Shown here: positions 35,570-43,673 of the stretch, piece by piece | Layout of the letters: each line of letters starts with the position of its first letter | How positions within the stretch are numbered: position 1 is the stretch's first letter | Source: Candidatus Hodarchaeum mangrovi | Lineage (GTDB): Archaea > Asgardarchaeota > Heimdallarchaeia > Hodarchaeales > Hodarchaeaceae | Length of the DNA stretch: 49,930 bases | Assembly (NCBI GenBank): GCA_016839515.1 | Contig: JAEOUE010000198.1 | Coordinates: forward strand, 1 to 49,930 | Direction: 5' to 3' | Position numbers and translations under genes: made by a program | Notes under the pieces: generated by a model | What the model was told of the DNA's origin: nothing | Seen by the model: only the letters and a program-made list of their open reading frames with translations | Databases searched by the model: none

Positions 35570-35989
35570 TTAGCTAGACAAACGATAAATAATAACTAAT
35601 ATACCAAATCCTAATATTAACAATATAACTCCACCAATGGTTTTCACCCAGTCATCAAGTTGTCTTTTCATAAAATCTTGAGAGAACTGATTGGGATTAG
35701 GGGTTCGCATTCGCCCTGCTTGAATAGTTACAACTGTTCGTGCTTGTTGGTTTACGCAACCCGTGAAAACAATAACTAAGAAACCAATTAGGACACAAAC
35801 ACCACCTATTAGTCCCACAAAATCAGAGAGAAAGTTTCCAACTGAAAAAACAAGTTCATTATTTATAAGAAGCCATATATAAATCCCTAGACTAATCAAA
35901 AAGCAAATAAATATTAATTTCAGAAAAAACTGAAGTATATTGTACATATCTCTTTGCCAAGAGTATTTTGATAACTTTAATTCATCCAT
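35570..35989 (-). CDS. Small membrane protein
   Basis: The 139-residue protein has three clear hydrophobic helices (about 18-42, 48-76 and 117-136) with a hydrophilic loop of about 40 residues between the second and third. No family recognised. It precedes the minus-strand gene at 34973-35446 by about 120 bases and may share its transcript. Confidence 0.5.
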   Translation of the reverse strand: MDELKLSKYSWQRDMYNILQFFLKLIFICFLISLGIYIWLLINNELVFSVGNFLSDFVGLIGGVCVLIGFLVIVFTGCVNQQARTVVTIQAGRMRTPNPNQFSQDFMKRQLDDWVKTIGGVILLILGFGILVIIYRLSS

Positions 35990-36270
35990 TAGAATCCCGA
36001 ACTAAGGATATTTAATATTGATTTACATGAAATTGAAAAGGATAATAAATTTTTAGAATAGAAATTAATAACCATTATTGTAAATTTCCTGAACGTATTA
36101 TATTTTTTCTTTTTTTAGATTTTATGGAAAAACTTAGTCTAAGATTTTAGTTAATATCCTTAGATCATCAAACTGTTGAAAAGGTAACGACTATCATCGA
36201 ATCCCATATCTAAAGATTAATAAGTTACAAATAAGCAATTCTCAAGTGGAATTATTAGGAGTTTTTATCA

Positions 36271-36372
36271 ATGCCACGACCTGTTAAAAGAATAGATACA
36301 GAAACAAAAGAAAATGCAACAGAAGATGCTGAAGAAAACACCGATACTGTCCCCATTTCTAAACATTATTGA
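36271..36372 (+). CDS. 33-residue acidic peptide at the head of the JAMM/E1/E2 cluster
   Basis: ATG at 36271, with AGGAG eight bases upstream, opens MPRPVKRIDTETKENATEDA, then an EEN-TDT stretch and the end VPISKHY, followed by TGA at 36370-36372. The peptide is basic at the front, very acidic in the middle, and probably disordered. It lies 45 bases before the JAMM gene on the same strand. It has no ubiquitin-like fold or terminal GG. Being short and disordered it recalls Pup only in style; similarity is not claimed. It may be a modifier, a substrate tag, a leader peptide or spurious. Confidence 0.45.
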   Translation: MPRPVKRIDTETKENATEDAEENTDTVPISKHY

Positions 36373-36417
36373 TTATATCTTCAAACTTTCTTTTTAATCG
36401 GTGAGGGCTGAATATTA

Positions 36418-37329
36418 TTGACTAACAATCATGAAACAATATCATATTCCCTCCAAATTCTTAAATCTGTTTTTAATGTAATGATTAATGAAGCAGAAAA
36501 TAGTAATGGTGTGGAAACTGGGGGAATGTTATTTGGACGAGTTGGAAAACAAAATAAGATTTCTGTATTAAAAACTGTTATCCCTCCCATTGAATTTTGT
36601 ACCAAAGAGAGATACTATTATGAAATCGAGCCTGAGTACGCGAAGAAAGTTGTTAAAAATGAACCTTTATTATATTTGGGGAATTGGCATAAACATTTAG
36701 GATTTGGTGGACCAAGTAGTGGTGATATAGGGGAGGTTGAAGAATTCTTTGAGAAGAATCCCCATTTAAACTTAATTATGACAACTATTCTTGATTATCG
36801 TTCAATCAATGACCATGAACTAATTATTGAAGTTTATGAACGGAGCACTAATTCTTTTCAACCTTTTTCAATTTATTGTATTGATTCAAATGATATTTCA
36901 ATTCTAGAGTCAATTACTTTTGACGAACAGGAGAACAAAGAAATAGGAATCTCAAAAAATAAGATTGAAAGGATAAAAAAAGAGCTAGCCATTGTTTATA
37001 AAGATCTATTCAGTATTTCAGACATCCATGAGTTTTCAGGTTCAACTCCTGGAGAAAAAATACTTTCATTTCCATATTATTTTAAGATAAATGGTATTTC
37101 GCTAAATTTATTGATTTTACTTTCAATTCCCCCTGAATATCCTGATGGACAACTCTTTATTGATATCTCTTCTCTCGATATGTCACGAAATTTCACCTTT
37201 GATAAACACCCAGCCTCGGTTATCGATGAGGAAGAACTAATCAATCCCTTTCTTTCATTATTAAAAACCACTTTAGAAGATGAAGTTCCTGAAATGTTAA
37301 AAAAACCATTATGGAAAATAATGCAATGA
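36418..37329 (+). CDS. JAMM/JAB metalloprotease with UBC/RWD-like C-terminal region
   Basis: The JAB domain (residues about 8-165 of 303) has the metal-site pattern: E33 in VETGGMLFG, H91 and H93 in NWHKHLGF, and S100/D103 in GGPSSGD. All catalytic zinc ligands are present, so it should cleave an isopeptide or a precursor C-terminus. Residues about 180-300 begin with a helix (IERIKKELAIVYKDLF), then strands, and LLILLSIPPEYPDGQLFIDI. The latter fits the strand-YP-strand core of RWD/UBC-fold domains, without a catalytic Cys. Start is TTG 36418 with a GTGAGG site; the next ATG would remove the first JAB helix. The E1 gene follows after 15 bases. Confidence 0.85.
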   Translation: MTNNHETISYSLQILKSVFNVMINEAENSNGVETGGMLFGRVGKQNKISVLKTVIPPIEFCTKERYYYEIEPEYAKKVVKNEPLLYLGNWHKHLGFGGPSSGDIGEVEEFFEKNPHLNLIMTTILDYRSINDHELIIEVYERSTNSFQPFSIYCIDSNDISILESITFDEQENKEIGISKNKIERIKKELAIVYKDLFSISDIHEFSGSTPGEKILSFPYYFKINGISLNLLILLSIPPEYPDGQLFIDISSLDMSRNFTFDKHPASVIDEEELINPFLSLLKTTLEDEVPEMLKKPLWKIMQ

Positions 37330-37344
37330 TTATGGGGCATCATT

Positions 37345-38571
37345 ATGCGATTAATAGTTTATCCATCCTTTGAAAAACGCTTTATTGGTTATAAAAATCA
37401 TTCACATATTTTCTTAGTTTATGGCAAGGTTTATGACGATTTTCAAGTGGTTCATTTAATTGATTTAATATCTACCCCTAATTCACAGCTAATTGGTTAC
37501 CTAAAAGTTGGAACCTCTCAGGAGGAAGAACTATATCGAACAGCGAAGGAATTGGATTACCCCTACCTTTATTTTATTACAGAATCACGAAGCTTAGAAG
37601 GATTATCAATAAATCTCTTTAAAAAGGACGAGACGATCCTGAATATCGAGTATGAGATTGAAAAGCTAGATTTATCACGATTATTTGTTAGAATAGATCA
37701 AAAAGAAACTCCATTAAATGCATTAAGAAACAAAAGTGTTGCAATCATTGGTCTTGGGTCAGGTGGATCCCTACTTGCCCTTTATCTGGCGAAATCTGGC
37801 GTAAAAAACTTCATTTTTATTGATGATGATCAATTAGAAACACATAATATAATTCGCCATCTTTGTGATATATCACAGATAGGTAGATATAAAACATTGG
37901 CAGTAAAAGATTATATCCTTGCTAGGATTCCTGATGTAACGATCCAAACTATAGAAAGAAAATTTCTTCTCGATACAAAGGAAGATTTTGATTATTTTCT
38001 GACTCTCCTTGGATCTATTGACCTTATAGCAGCTGTTTCAGGAGAACATGATGTAAATTACGCGATTAATGACTTTATCCATAGTAATCAGCTACCTATC
38101 CCTGTGGTATTTGCAGGAACTTTTGAAGGAGTTAAAGGAGGATTAATGTTTAAAGTTGACCCCCGAAACAGTGATTTTTGTTATCATTGTATTTATGCGA
38201 GACCAGAAAATTATGGAAGTATCCGTACAAAGGCCATTCCGACTACTGAAGAATTAGAACGAAAAATAAGCTATGATAGAACCATGCAAGAGCAATTAGC
38301 ACAACCAGGATTAGGTTTAGACGTTGATAATTTAACAATTTTATTGGCAAAATTCTGTTTAGACATCTTATTAACAAACATACCTCATGGATTATATCAA
38401 TTTCCCCATAATTTCTATATGTGGTTTAACCGAACGATCTTAAAACCCAATGGAGAGGTTAAGTTTGATGGAATGGAACTATATTATTATGAAGATTTAG
38501 ATAAGGACATTTCTTGTCCTTATCACGGGTTTGAGATAAAACAAACAACAGAAGTTGATAAAACGGAATAA
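37345..38571 (+). CDS. ThiF/E1-like ubiquitin-activating family protein
   Basis: Residues 1-125 of 408 form an N-terminal extension of strands and helices that might be a degenerate JAB-like fold (no HxH). Residues 130-350 are a ThiF/E1 adenylation domain: nucleotide loop IIGLGSGGS (136-142), acidic DDD (160-162), E165-x2-N168-x2-R171, K183 and D226. C279-x2-C282 (DFCYHC) and C391-x2-H394 near the C-terminus could form the structural zinc site of ThiF/MoeB-type enzymes. I see no cysteine in 283-337, where the catalytic Cys of ThiF/MoeB usually lies. It would adenylate a ubiquitin-like protein's C-terminus for the two E2 proteins downstream. Confidence 0.85.
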   Translation: MRLIVYPSFEKRFIGYKNHSHIFLVYGKVYDDFQVVHLIDLISTPNSQLIGYLKVGTSQEEELYRTAKELDYPYLYFITESRSLEGLSINLFKKDETILNIEYEIEKLDLSRLFVRIDQKETPLNALRNKSVAIIGLGSGGSLLALYLAKSGVKNFIFIDDDQLETHNIIRHLCDISQIGRYKTLAVKDYILARIPDVTIQTIERKFLLDTKEDFDYFLTLLGSIDLIAAVSGEHDVNYAINDFIHSNQLPIPVVFAGTFEGVKGGLMFKVDPRNSDFCYHCIYARPENYGSIRTKAIPTTEELERKISYDRTMQEQLAQPGLGLDVDNLTILLAKFCLDILLTNIPHGLYQFPHNFYMWFNRTILKPNGEVKFDGMELYYYEDLDKDISCPYHGFEIKQTTEVDKTE

Positions 38572-38577
38572 AGTATA

Positions 38578-39012
38578 ATGTTGATGCGAAAAAGTTTACC
38601 AGAACGTGAAATCCCTCATATCACAAAACTTTTTCCTACAATTAAAAAAAAGGACTTTCGAAAGCTACCAAATGGAAATTATTGCCTACAAGTAAGTTTC
38701 AATACAACAGGGAAATATGCTTGTGGATTTTTTGATGTTTTAATTGAATATCCCTATAATTATCCAATGGCTGGTCCTAAAGCTTGGATCCAAAGACCTG
38801 ACATTTCACGAAAGACCCCCCATGTTTACGAATGGGATAAAGAAAATCATGCGAATATCTGCTATAATCGACCTAAGAAAGATTGGCATTTTAGTTATAG
38901 CTCCTATGAAGCCTGTTTGATGATTGAATCGTGGATTACAACCTACTGTCGCTGGATAAAAACCCAAATATGGGATTGGCCAGAAGCTGGTATGTTGGAC
39001 CATTTATTTTGA
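38578..39012 (+). CDS. E2-like ubiquitin-conjugating protein, copy 1
   Basis: The 144-residue protein shows the prokaryotic E2 (UBC-fold) pattern: FDVLIEYPYNYPMAGPKAWI (residues about 52-71), H82 in TPHVY, the catalytic-site segment ANICYNRPKKDW with C95, and a C-terminal helix with MIESWITTYCRWIKTQIWDW. E2 enzymes carry the modifier on this Cys as a thioester. The shortened distance after Cys and the W-x2-Y-x2-W end resemble the E2 part of bacterial Cap2/CBASS-type enzymes. It begins six bases after the E1 stop, with no clear ribosome site, consistent with coupled translation. Related to copy 2 directly downstream. Confidence 0.85.
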   Translation: MLMRKSLPEREIPHITKLFPTIKKKDFRKLPNGNYCLQVSFNTTGKYACGFFDVLIEYPYNYPMAGPKAWIQRPDISRKTPHVYEWDKENHANICYNRPKKDWHFSYSSYEACLMIESWITTYCRWIKTQIWDWPEAGMLDHLF

Positions 39013-39035
39013 TTGTAAGAAGGAGAAAAAAGTAA

Positions 39036-39440
39036 ATGCAACGGACTGTTGAAAAAGAACTCCACGAATTGAAAGGGGTATTTCCTTCCATAACACGAGA
39101 TGATTTTTATCGGTTATCAAATGGAAATATTGGTGTTCTGGTTAAATACCTAACTACAGGACCATATGCTCGTGGAACCTTTGTTGTACTGATAGAATTC
39201 CCCCATAATTACCCCAATGCGCCTCCTCATGCTTGGATTGTCAAACCAAAAATTCATCCCAAAACTCATCATATCTATCGCAAAGATGAATATGGTCAAA
39301 CTGAAATATGTTATTTACGACCGCAAAAAGATTGGCATTATTCATTTACTGCTTACGACGCAGCTATTATGATCCAAACCTGGATTTGGGCATATTGTAA
39401 ATGGCGGAAAACAGGTAAATGGGATTGGAAGGAAGCTTAA
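39036..39440 (+). CDS. E2-like ubiquitin-conjugating protein, copy 2
   Basis: The 134-residue protein is a paralogue of the preceding gene. It has FVVLIEFPHNYPNAPPHAWI, H78/H79 in THHIY, catalytic C92 in EICYLRPQKDW, and an end with WIWAYCKWRKTGKWDW. Both copies keep the cysteine, the tryptophan eight residues after it, and the final W-D-W. Copy 2 lacks the short tail of copy 1. A strong site (AAGGAGAA) lies about ten bases before the ATG, 23 bases after copy 1, so it may be made in greater amount. Two active-looking E2 copies suggest E2 heterodimers or two targets. Confidence 0.85.
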   Translation: MQRTVEKELHELKGVFPSITRDDFYRLSNGNIGVLVKYLTTGPYARGTFVVLIEFPHNYPNAPPHAWIVKPKIHPKTHHIYRKDEYGQTEICYLRPQKDWHYSFTAYDAAIMIQTWIWAYCKWRKTGKWDWKEA

Positions 39441-39595
39441 GTCTTCATTCAGTTTAAAGACGCAAAAGTTTATCATAAATTTCATAAGACTATTCCTAAA
39501 TGTGAATTGCCACAAGCACTCTCTTAATACATAATAAGTTATACCTTTTTTTACCAAAATTATAACTCAGGAAATAAGACTTGGGTTTGAGAATA

Positions 39596-41083
39596 ATGAA
39601 TGAAATTATTTTTGCTTGCTTAGTTGACTTTAGATATTTCAATTTAGAATCAATCTTATTTGCTACAAGTATCCGAGAATTTGGAGGAAAGCTAGCAAAT
39701 ACTCCTATCTGGATGTTTTTTGATTCTACTGAATCAAGTCCAAAATCAGTAACTGAAAATAAACTAAATGATTTGAGAGTACAATTATTCCCCTATACTC
39801 ATGAGCCCAATCAAGAACGATTTCCATTTCTTAATTGGGTATTTACTGCCTCATTAGCTGAAACAAAAGCTAAATCCAAAACTAAAAATTTAGCATGGCT
39901 AAGTCCTGAAACATTAATTCTAAATGAGCCTTTTGATTTAATCTTACAGGCAGATAAAAAACTTGGATTTCGACCAGTTCATCACACTCTGATTGGATCA
40001 GTAATTACTGAAGAAGTAGATCCTTATTGGAAAACTATATACAATTTATGTCAAGTTGATGCAACAAAAATCTTTCCAATGAGAACTCATATAGATGGAA
40101 AGACCATTCGTCCTTATTTCAATGCTGGATGCCTTGTTGTAAACCCTAATCATGGTATACTAAACCTATGGTTTGAAAAATTTAAAGAAATTTTCCCAAG
40201 ACCAGAGATGAAAGAATTCTACAAACATAATGAACTCTATGCAATTTTTACTCACCAAGCCATTCTTGTTGGAACTGTAATCTCGAAATATGATTTAGAT
40301 GAAATTCAAGAATTACCTTTTACCTATAATTATCCGCTGCATCTTTATCATGAGGCCCGTGAAGAACTACGCCCTTCAAGTATTAAAGATTTAACAACAA
40401 TTCGATACGAAAATCTAGCTGTGTTAAAAAATTCAGAATTTGCTAAACCAATTATAGAATGGGTTAATAATCAACTGGATATTCTAAATCCAGACATATC
40501 ACAATTTGGGAAATACTCATTAGGACCAAAACCCCTTATTTTTCCTATTCCTATCTCTTTAGTGGGAGCACTTGTAGCAGGAAAACCTAATTTTGAAACA
40601 ATTGGGGATGTGGGAATTATGGGCTTAAACCCTCCCCTTGTTTATGTCTCCTCTCATAAAGAGCATTATACTAATCATGGAATCCTACGAAACCAAACCT
40701 TCTCAATTAATCTACCTCCAACTTCTTTATTGCCTCAAACTGACTATTGTGGGGTTGTCTCAGGAAAGGATGTTGATAAGTCACAACTTTTCACTGTATT
40801 TTATGGAAAACTACACAATGCCCCAATGATTGTTGAAGCTTCTGTTAACTTGGAATGCAAAGTAATAAAAGAATTCTCCATTCAAAATCGACAAATCTTC
40901 ATTGGAGAAGTAGTCCAGTCATACATTGATGAGAGGTTGCTAGAAAAAAAGGGGGATGAATTTAAAATTAAGGATATGATTAATATAGATCCAATAATTT
41001 ATGGACTAAATAATCGCTATTACAGTATTGGTAAAGAAATTGGAGTAGGATACCATGAATACAAGAAATTTAAACCTGATTAA
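39596..41083 (+). CDS. Fusion of GT-A-like glycosyltransferase domain and flavin reductase domain
   Basis: The first 300 or so of 495 residues look like a nucleotide-sugar transferase fold: FACLVDFRYFNLESILFATS, LAWLSPETLIL at the usual metal/donor region, and FNAGCLVVNP. A clear DxD motif is missing. From about residue 315 to the end is a flavoredoxin-type flavin reductase: PIPISLVGAL, GIMGLNPPLVYVSSHKEHYT, FSINLPPTSLL, then the CKVIKEF...IFIGEVV strand pair. The frame is continuous, so the fusion is real unless misassembled. Start ATG 39596, or TTG 39581. Role unknown. It follows the E2 genes by 155 bases and need not belong to them. Confidence 0.7.
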   Translation: MNEIIFACLVDFRYFNLESILFATSIREFGGKLANTPIWMFFDSTESSPKSVTENKLNDLRVQLFPYTHEPNQERFPFLNWVFTASLAETKAKSKTKNLAWLSPETLILNEPFDLILQADKKLGFRPVHHTLIGSVITEEVDPYWKTIYNLCQVDATKIFPMRTHIDGKTIRPYFNAGCLVVNPNHGILNLWFEKFKEIFPRPEMKEFYKHNELYAIFTHQAILVGTVISKYDLDEIQELPFTYNYPLHLYHEAREELRPSSIKDLTTIRYENLAVLKNSEFAKPIIEWVNNQLDILNPDISQFGKYSLGPKPLIFPIPISLVGALVAGKPNFETIGDVGIMGLNPPLVYVSSHKEHYTNHGILRNQTFSINLPPTSLLPQTDYCGVVSGKDVDKSQLFTVFYGKLHNAPMIVEASVNLECKVIKEFSIQNRQIFIGEVVQSYIDERLLEKKGDEFKIKDMINIDPIIYGLNNRYYSIGKEIGVGYHEYKKFKPD

Positions 41084-41196
41084 TTTAATTTTTTAGAAAA
41101 ACCAACCATATTTTGAAAAAGTCAAATAATCATCATGAGAAAATTTAATTACATCCAGTTCGTTCATGAAAGAATAATTGAAAATTGGTGAAATAG

Positions 41197-41550
41197 ATGC
41201 CCATCATTACAATTATACTAAATGATGCTCCTTATGGTTCAGAAAGGACTTATAATGGATTAAGAACTGCAATGACTTTGCAGAAAGAGGATAATGTCAA
41301 GGTCAACGTGTTTCTCTTTGCTGATGCAACTTTTTGTGCCCTTGAAGGCCAAACTACCCCTGATGGTTATTATAACATCGGAAGGATGATTCGATATATA
41401 GCTAAGAAGGGGAAAGTCAGTTGTTGCAGCTCATGTATGGATGCTAGAGGAATTGGTAAGGATATTCCTTTAATCGAAAATGTCCAGCGAAGTTCCATGA
41501 ATGAATTAAAAGAATGGATTCTTTCCAGTGATAAGGTAATAAACTTTTAG
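41197..41550 (+). CDS. DsrE-family sulfur-relay-like protein
   Basis: The 117-residue protein matches the DsrE/DsrF/TusD fold: IILNDAPYGSERTYNGLRTA at the N-terminus, VNVFLFADATFCALEG, and a Cys-rich block with C76, C77 and C80 (SCCSSCMDARGI). In this family, a cysteine near that position carries persulfide sulfur or senses redox state. Cytoplasmic. It is convergent with the threonine dehydratase gene (four bases between stops). Confidence 0.85.
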   Translation: MPIITIILNDAPYGSERTYNGLRTAMTLQKEDNVKVNVFLFADATFCALEGQTTPDGYYNIGRMIRYIAKKGKVSCCSSCMDARGIGKDIPLIENVQRSSMNELKEWILSSDKVINF

Positions 41551-41554
41551 CAAG

Positions 41555-42760
41555 TTAGTCAATTACCTTAAATCGTCTTTGAATTTCTTTTAAGATTTTT
41601 AAGGAGTGATCAATGTTTTTCGTTTCAAGAGCTAGTGTAACAACAACAAAATTGAATGGGAGATTGGGGGAATAACGGTCAACATTAACATCAATAATAT
41701 TCGCCTCTTCCTTTGATATCACACTTAATAGTGATTCAAGTCGTCCTGGTTTATCTTCTAGCAGAACTTTCAATTCACGGTACCGTCCTGATTTGATCAA
41801 TCCTTGAGTAATAATCCGACTGAGCATCGTTATATCTACATTACCTCCACTCACCACTAATACTACTTTCTCGTTTTCTTTGGTTATCTGTTTATACAAT
41901 AATGCAGCTAAAGCAACGGCACCTGCTCCCTCTCCAACTGATTTACACCGCTCTAACAACAAAAGCATGGCATTAGCTATCTCCTCCTCCTCAACCAGAA
42001 CAATATCATCTAATAAAGACATAATGTGTGAAAAAGTGAAATTACTTGGACTTTTGATAGCTATCCCATCTGCAATAGTATTACCTTTTTCTGTATAAAT
42101 CAATTTTTTTTCTTTAAAAGATCGATAGGCTGCATCCATAACCTTAGATTGAACTCCTATTATGCGACATTCTGGTTTTTTAGACTTTATTGCAGTTGCA
42201 ATCCCTGAAATAAGTCCACCTCCTCCAATCGGGCATATTACTACATCAACATCAGGTAAATCCTCAAATATTTCCAAACCAATTGTACCTTGACCAGCAA
42301 CTATATAGGGGTCATCAAATGCATGAACTAGAGTATAACCTTCACGTTTTCCGACCCCCTGGGCCTCTATAGATGCTTCTTCAAAACTGTCCCCGAATAG
42401 GATCACTCTTCCTCCATATCCCTTGGTAGCCTCGACTTTTGGGATAGGAGCTCCAATAGGCATGACAATTGTTGATGGTATCTTAAACATTGAAGCTGCT
42501 AAAGCTACGCCCTGTGCATGATTTCCGGTGCTTACTGCTACTACACCTTTTTTTCGCTGTGCCTCTGTCAAATTCGCAATTTTATTGTAAGCGCCTCTAA
42601 TTTTAAATGAACCAGCTTTTTGTAAATTTTCGTATTTTATATAAACTTCACAATTGGTCATTTTTGAGAATGTAGTTGAATGGGTCAATGGGGTTCTCTT
42701 AATATTACCCTTCAAAATCTGTTGAGCAGCTTCAATATCCTTCAATGTAAGAATTGCCAT
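41555..42760 (-). CDS. ilvA: Threonine dehydratase (PLP, with ACT domain)
   Basis: It deaminates threonine to 2-oxobutanoate, feeding isoleucine synthesis or threonine breakdown. The protein of about 401 residues has the PLP lysine in KAGSFKIRGAYNK, VSTGNHAQGVALAA, the phosphate-binding GGGGLISG loop, and VVSGGNVD. A C-terminal ACT-like regulatory domain spans about residues 325-400 (LEDKPGRLESLLSVI). ATG 42760 has an AGGTGA site seven bases upstream, preferred over GTG 42769. The single short ACT domain is more like TdcB/catabolic-type archaeal enzymes than long IlvA, so the gene name is tentative. Confidence 0.85.
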   Translation of the reverse strand: MAILTLKDIEAAQQILKGNIKRTPLTHSTTFSKMTNCEVYIKYENLQKAGSFKIRGAYNKIANLTEAQRKKGVVAVSTGNHAQGVALAASMFKIPSTIVMPIGAPIPKVEATKGYGGRVILFGDSFEEASIEAQGVGKREGYTLVHAFDDPYIVAGQGTIGLEIFEDLPDVDVVICPIGGGGLISGIATAIKSKKPECRIIGVQSKVMDAAYRSFKEKKLIYTEKGNTIADGIAIKSPSNFTFSHIMSLLDDIVLVEEEEIANAMLLLLERCKSVGEGAGAVALAALLYKQITKENEKVVLVVSGGNVDITMLSRIITQGLIKSGRYRELKVLLEDKPGRLESLLSVISKEEANIIDVNVDRYSPNLPFNFVVVTLALETKNIDHSLKILKEIQRRFKVID

Positions 42761-42994
42761 GTCATTCACCTTTTAGAGAGAGATATTCCAATAGAATAAA
42801 TAAAAATTGATTAATAGCAAAAAATTATGGTTCTTTTTATATTATCTTGCATTTCAATGGATCATTATAAATAGCTATATAGATGTTAATTATGGACTTA
42901 TTTCATTTGATTTAATAGAATTGATGTTTTTTTATATTTTCAGAGCAGTATGGTCGTATTCTATTATTAGAATTGGATAATTTTTATCAAAAAG

Positions 42995-43003
42995 TTTATA
43001 TAG
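42995..43003 (+). promoter_or_regulatory. TATA box of the PadR operon
   Basis: TTTATATAG preceded by a purine-rich CAAAAAG, a plausible BRE, lies about 33 bases before the ATG at 43036. A transcript would start near 43025, leaving a leader of about ten bases. This is the clearest promoter in the window. Confidence 0.55.
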
Positions 43004-43035
43004 TTCCTTTTCCAATATTAGAATAGGTATGTTTG

Positions 43036-43662
43036 ATGAGTATACAGGGATCAAAACTCTCATTGAATGATCTAACAGTACTTGGTTTAGTTAATGAATC
43101 GCAGCAGACAGGAATCACAGGATTACAACTCGAAGACACAGTTGAAAGGAGAGGAATGCGAGTTTGGACAAAAATAGGAAAATCTAGCATTTATCATTCC
43201 CTTCAAAGACTTCAGAAATGGAAATTTGCAGAAATGGAAACAATTGTAACATTTGAAGACAATATTCCTCCAATAAAACAAAAATTCTTCAAAATAACTG
43301 AATTAGGGAAAAAAGAATTAAAAAATGCAGTTTTTTCTATTCTTTCTAAACATGAAAAACTTATAGATCCATTTGATATAGCATTTGCTTTTATTCAAAA
43401 TTTAACACAAGATGAAATTTCCAATGCTTTTTCCCAGAGAATAAATTCGATAAATAATAGAGAATCTCTTTTGAAAAGTAAAATTGAAGAATTTAATTCG
43501 GCAAGTGCCCACGGTTATACTTTTGATGGATCTAAAATCTATCATAAAGCAGTTATTCAGCATATAATAGCTTTATTTACTCGTCCATTAGCCTTTGTAG
43601 AAGCAGAAAAAAAATGGTTGATAGAAACTTTAATGAATTTCAAAAAATTTGATAATATTTAG
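43036..43662 (+). CDS. PadR-family transcriptional regulator
   Basis: The 208-residue protein has an N-terminal winged helix of the PadR type (LTVLGLVNESQQTGITGLQL, SIYHSLQRLQKWKFAE, FFKITELGKKELK; about 10-95) and a C-terminal helical dimerisation region (about 100-205). PadR proteins are usually repressors that sense phenolics or drugs. First gene of an operon with the BtrH-like and GyrI-like genes (gaps 11 and 16 bases). ATG 43036, with an adjacent TTG at 43033. Confidence 0.85.
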   Translation: MSIQGSKLSLNDLTVLGLVNESQQTGITGLQLEDTVERRGMRVWTKIGKSSIYHSLQRLQKWKFAEMETIVTFEDNIPPIKQKFFKITELGKKELKNAVFSILSKHEKLIDPFDIAFAFIQNLTQDEISNAFSQRINSINNRESLLKSKIEEFNSASAHGYTFDGSKIYHKAVIQHIIALFTRPLAFVEAEKKWLIETLMNFKKFDNI

Positions 43663-43673
43663 GTAGATAAAAA

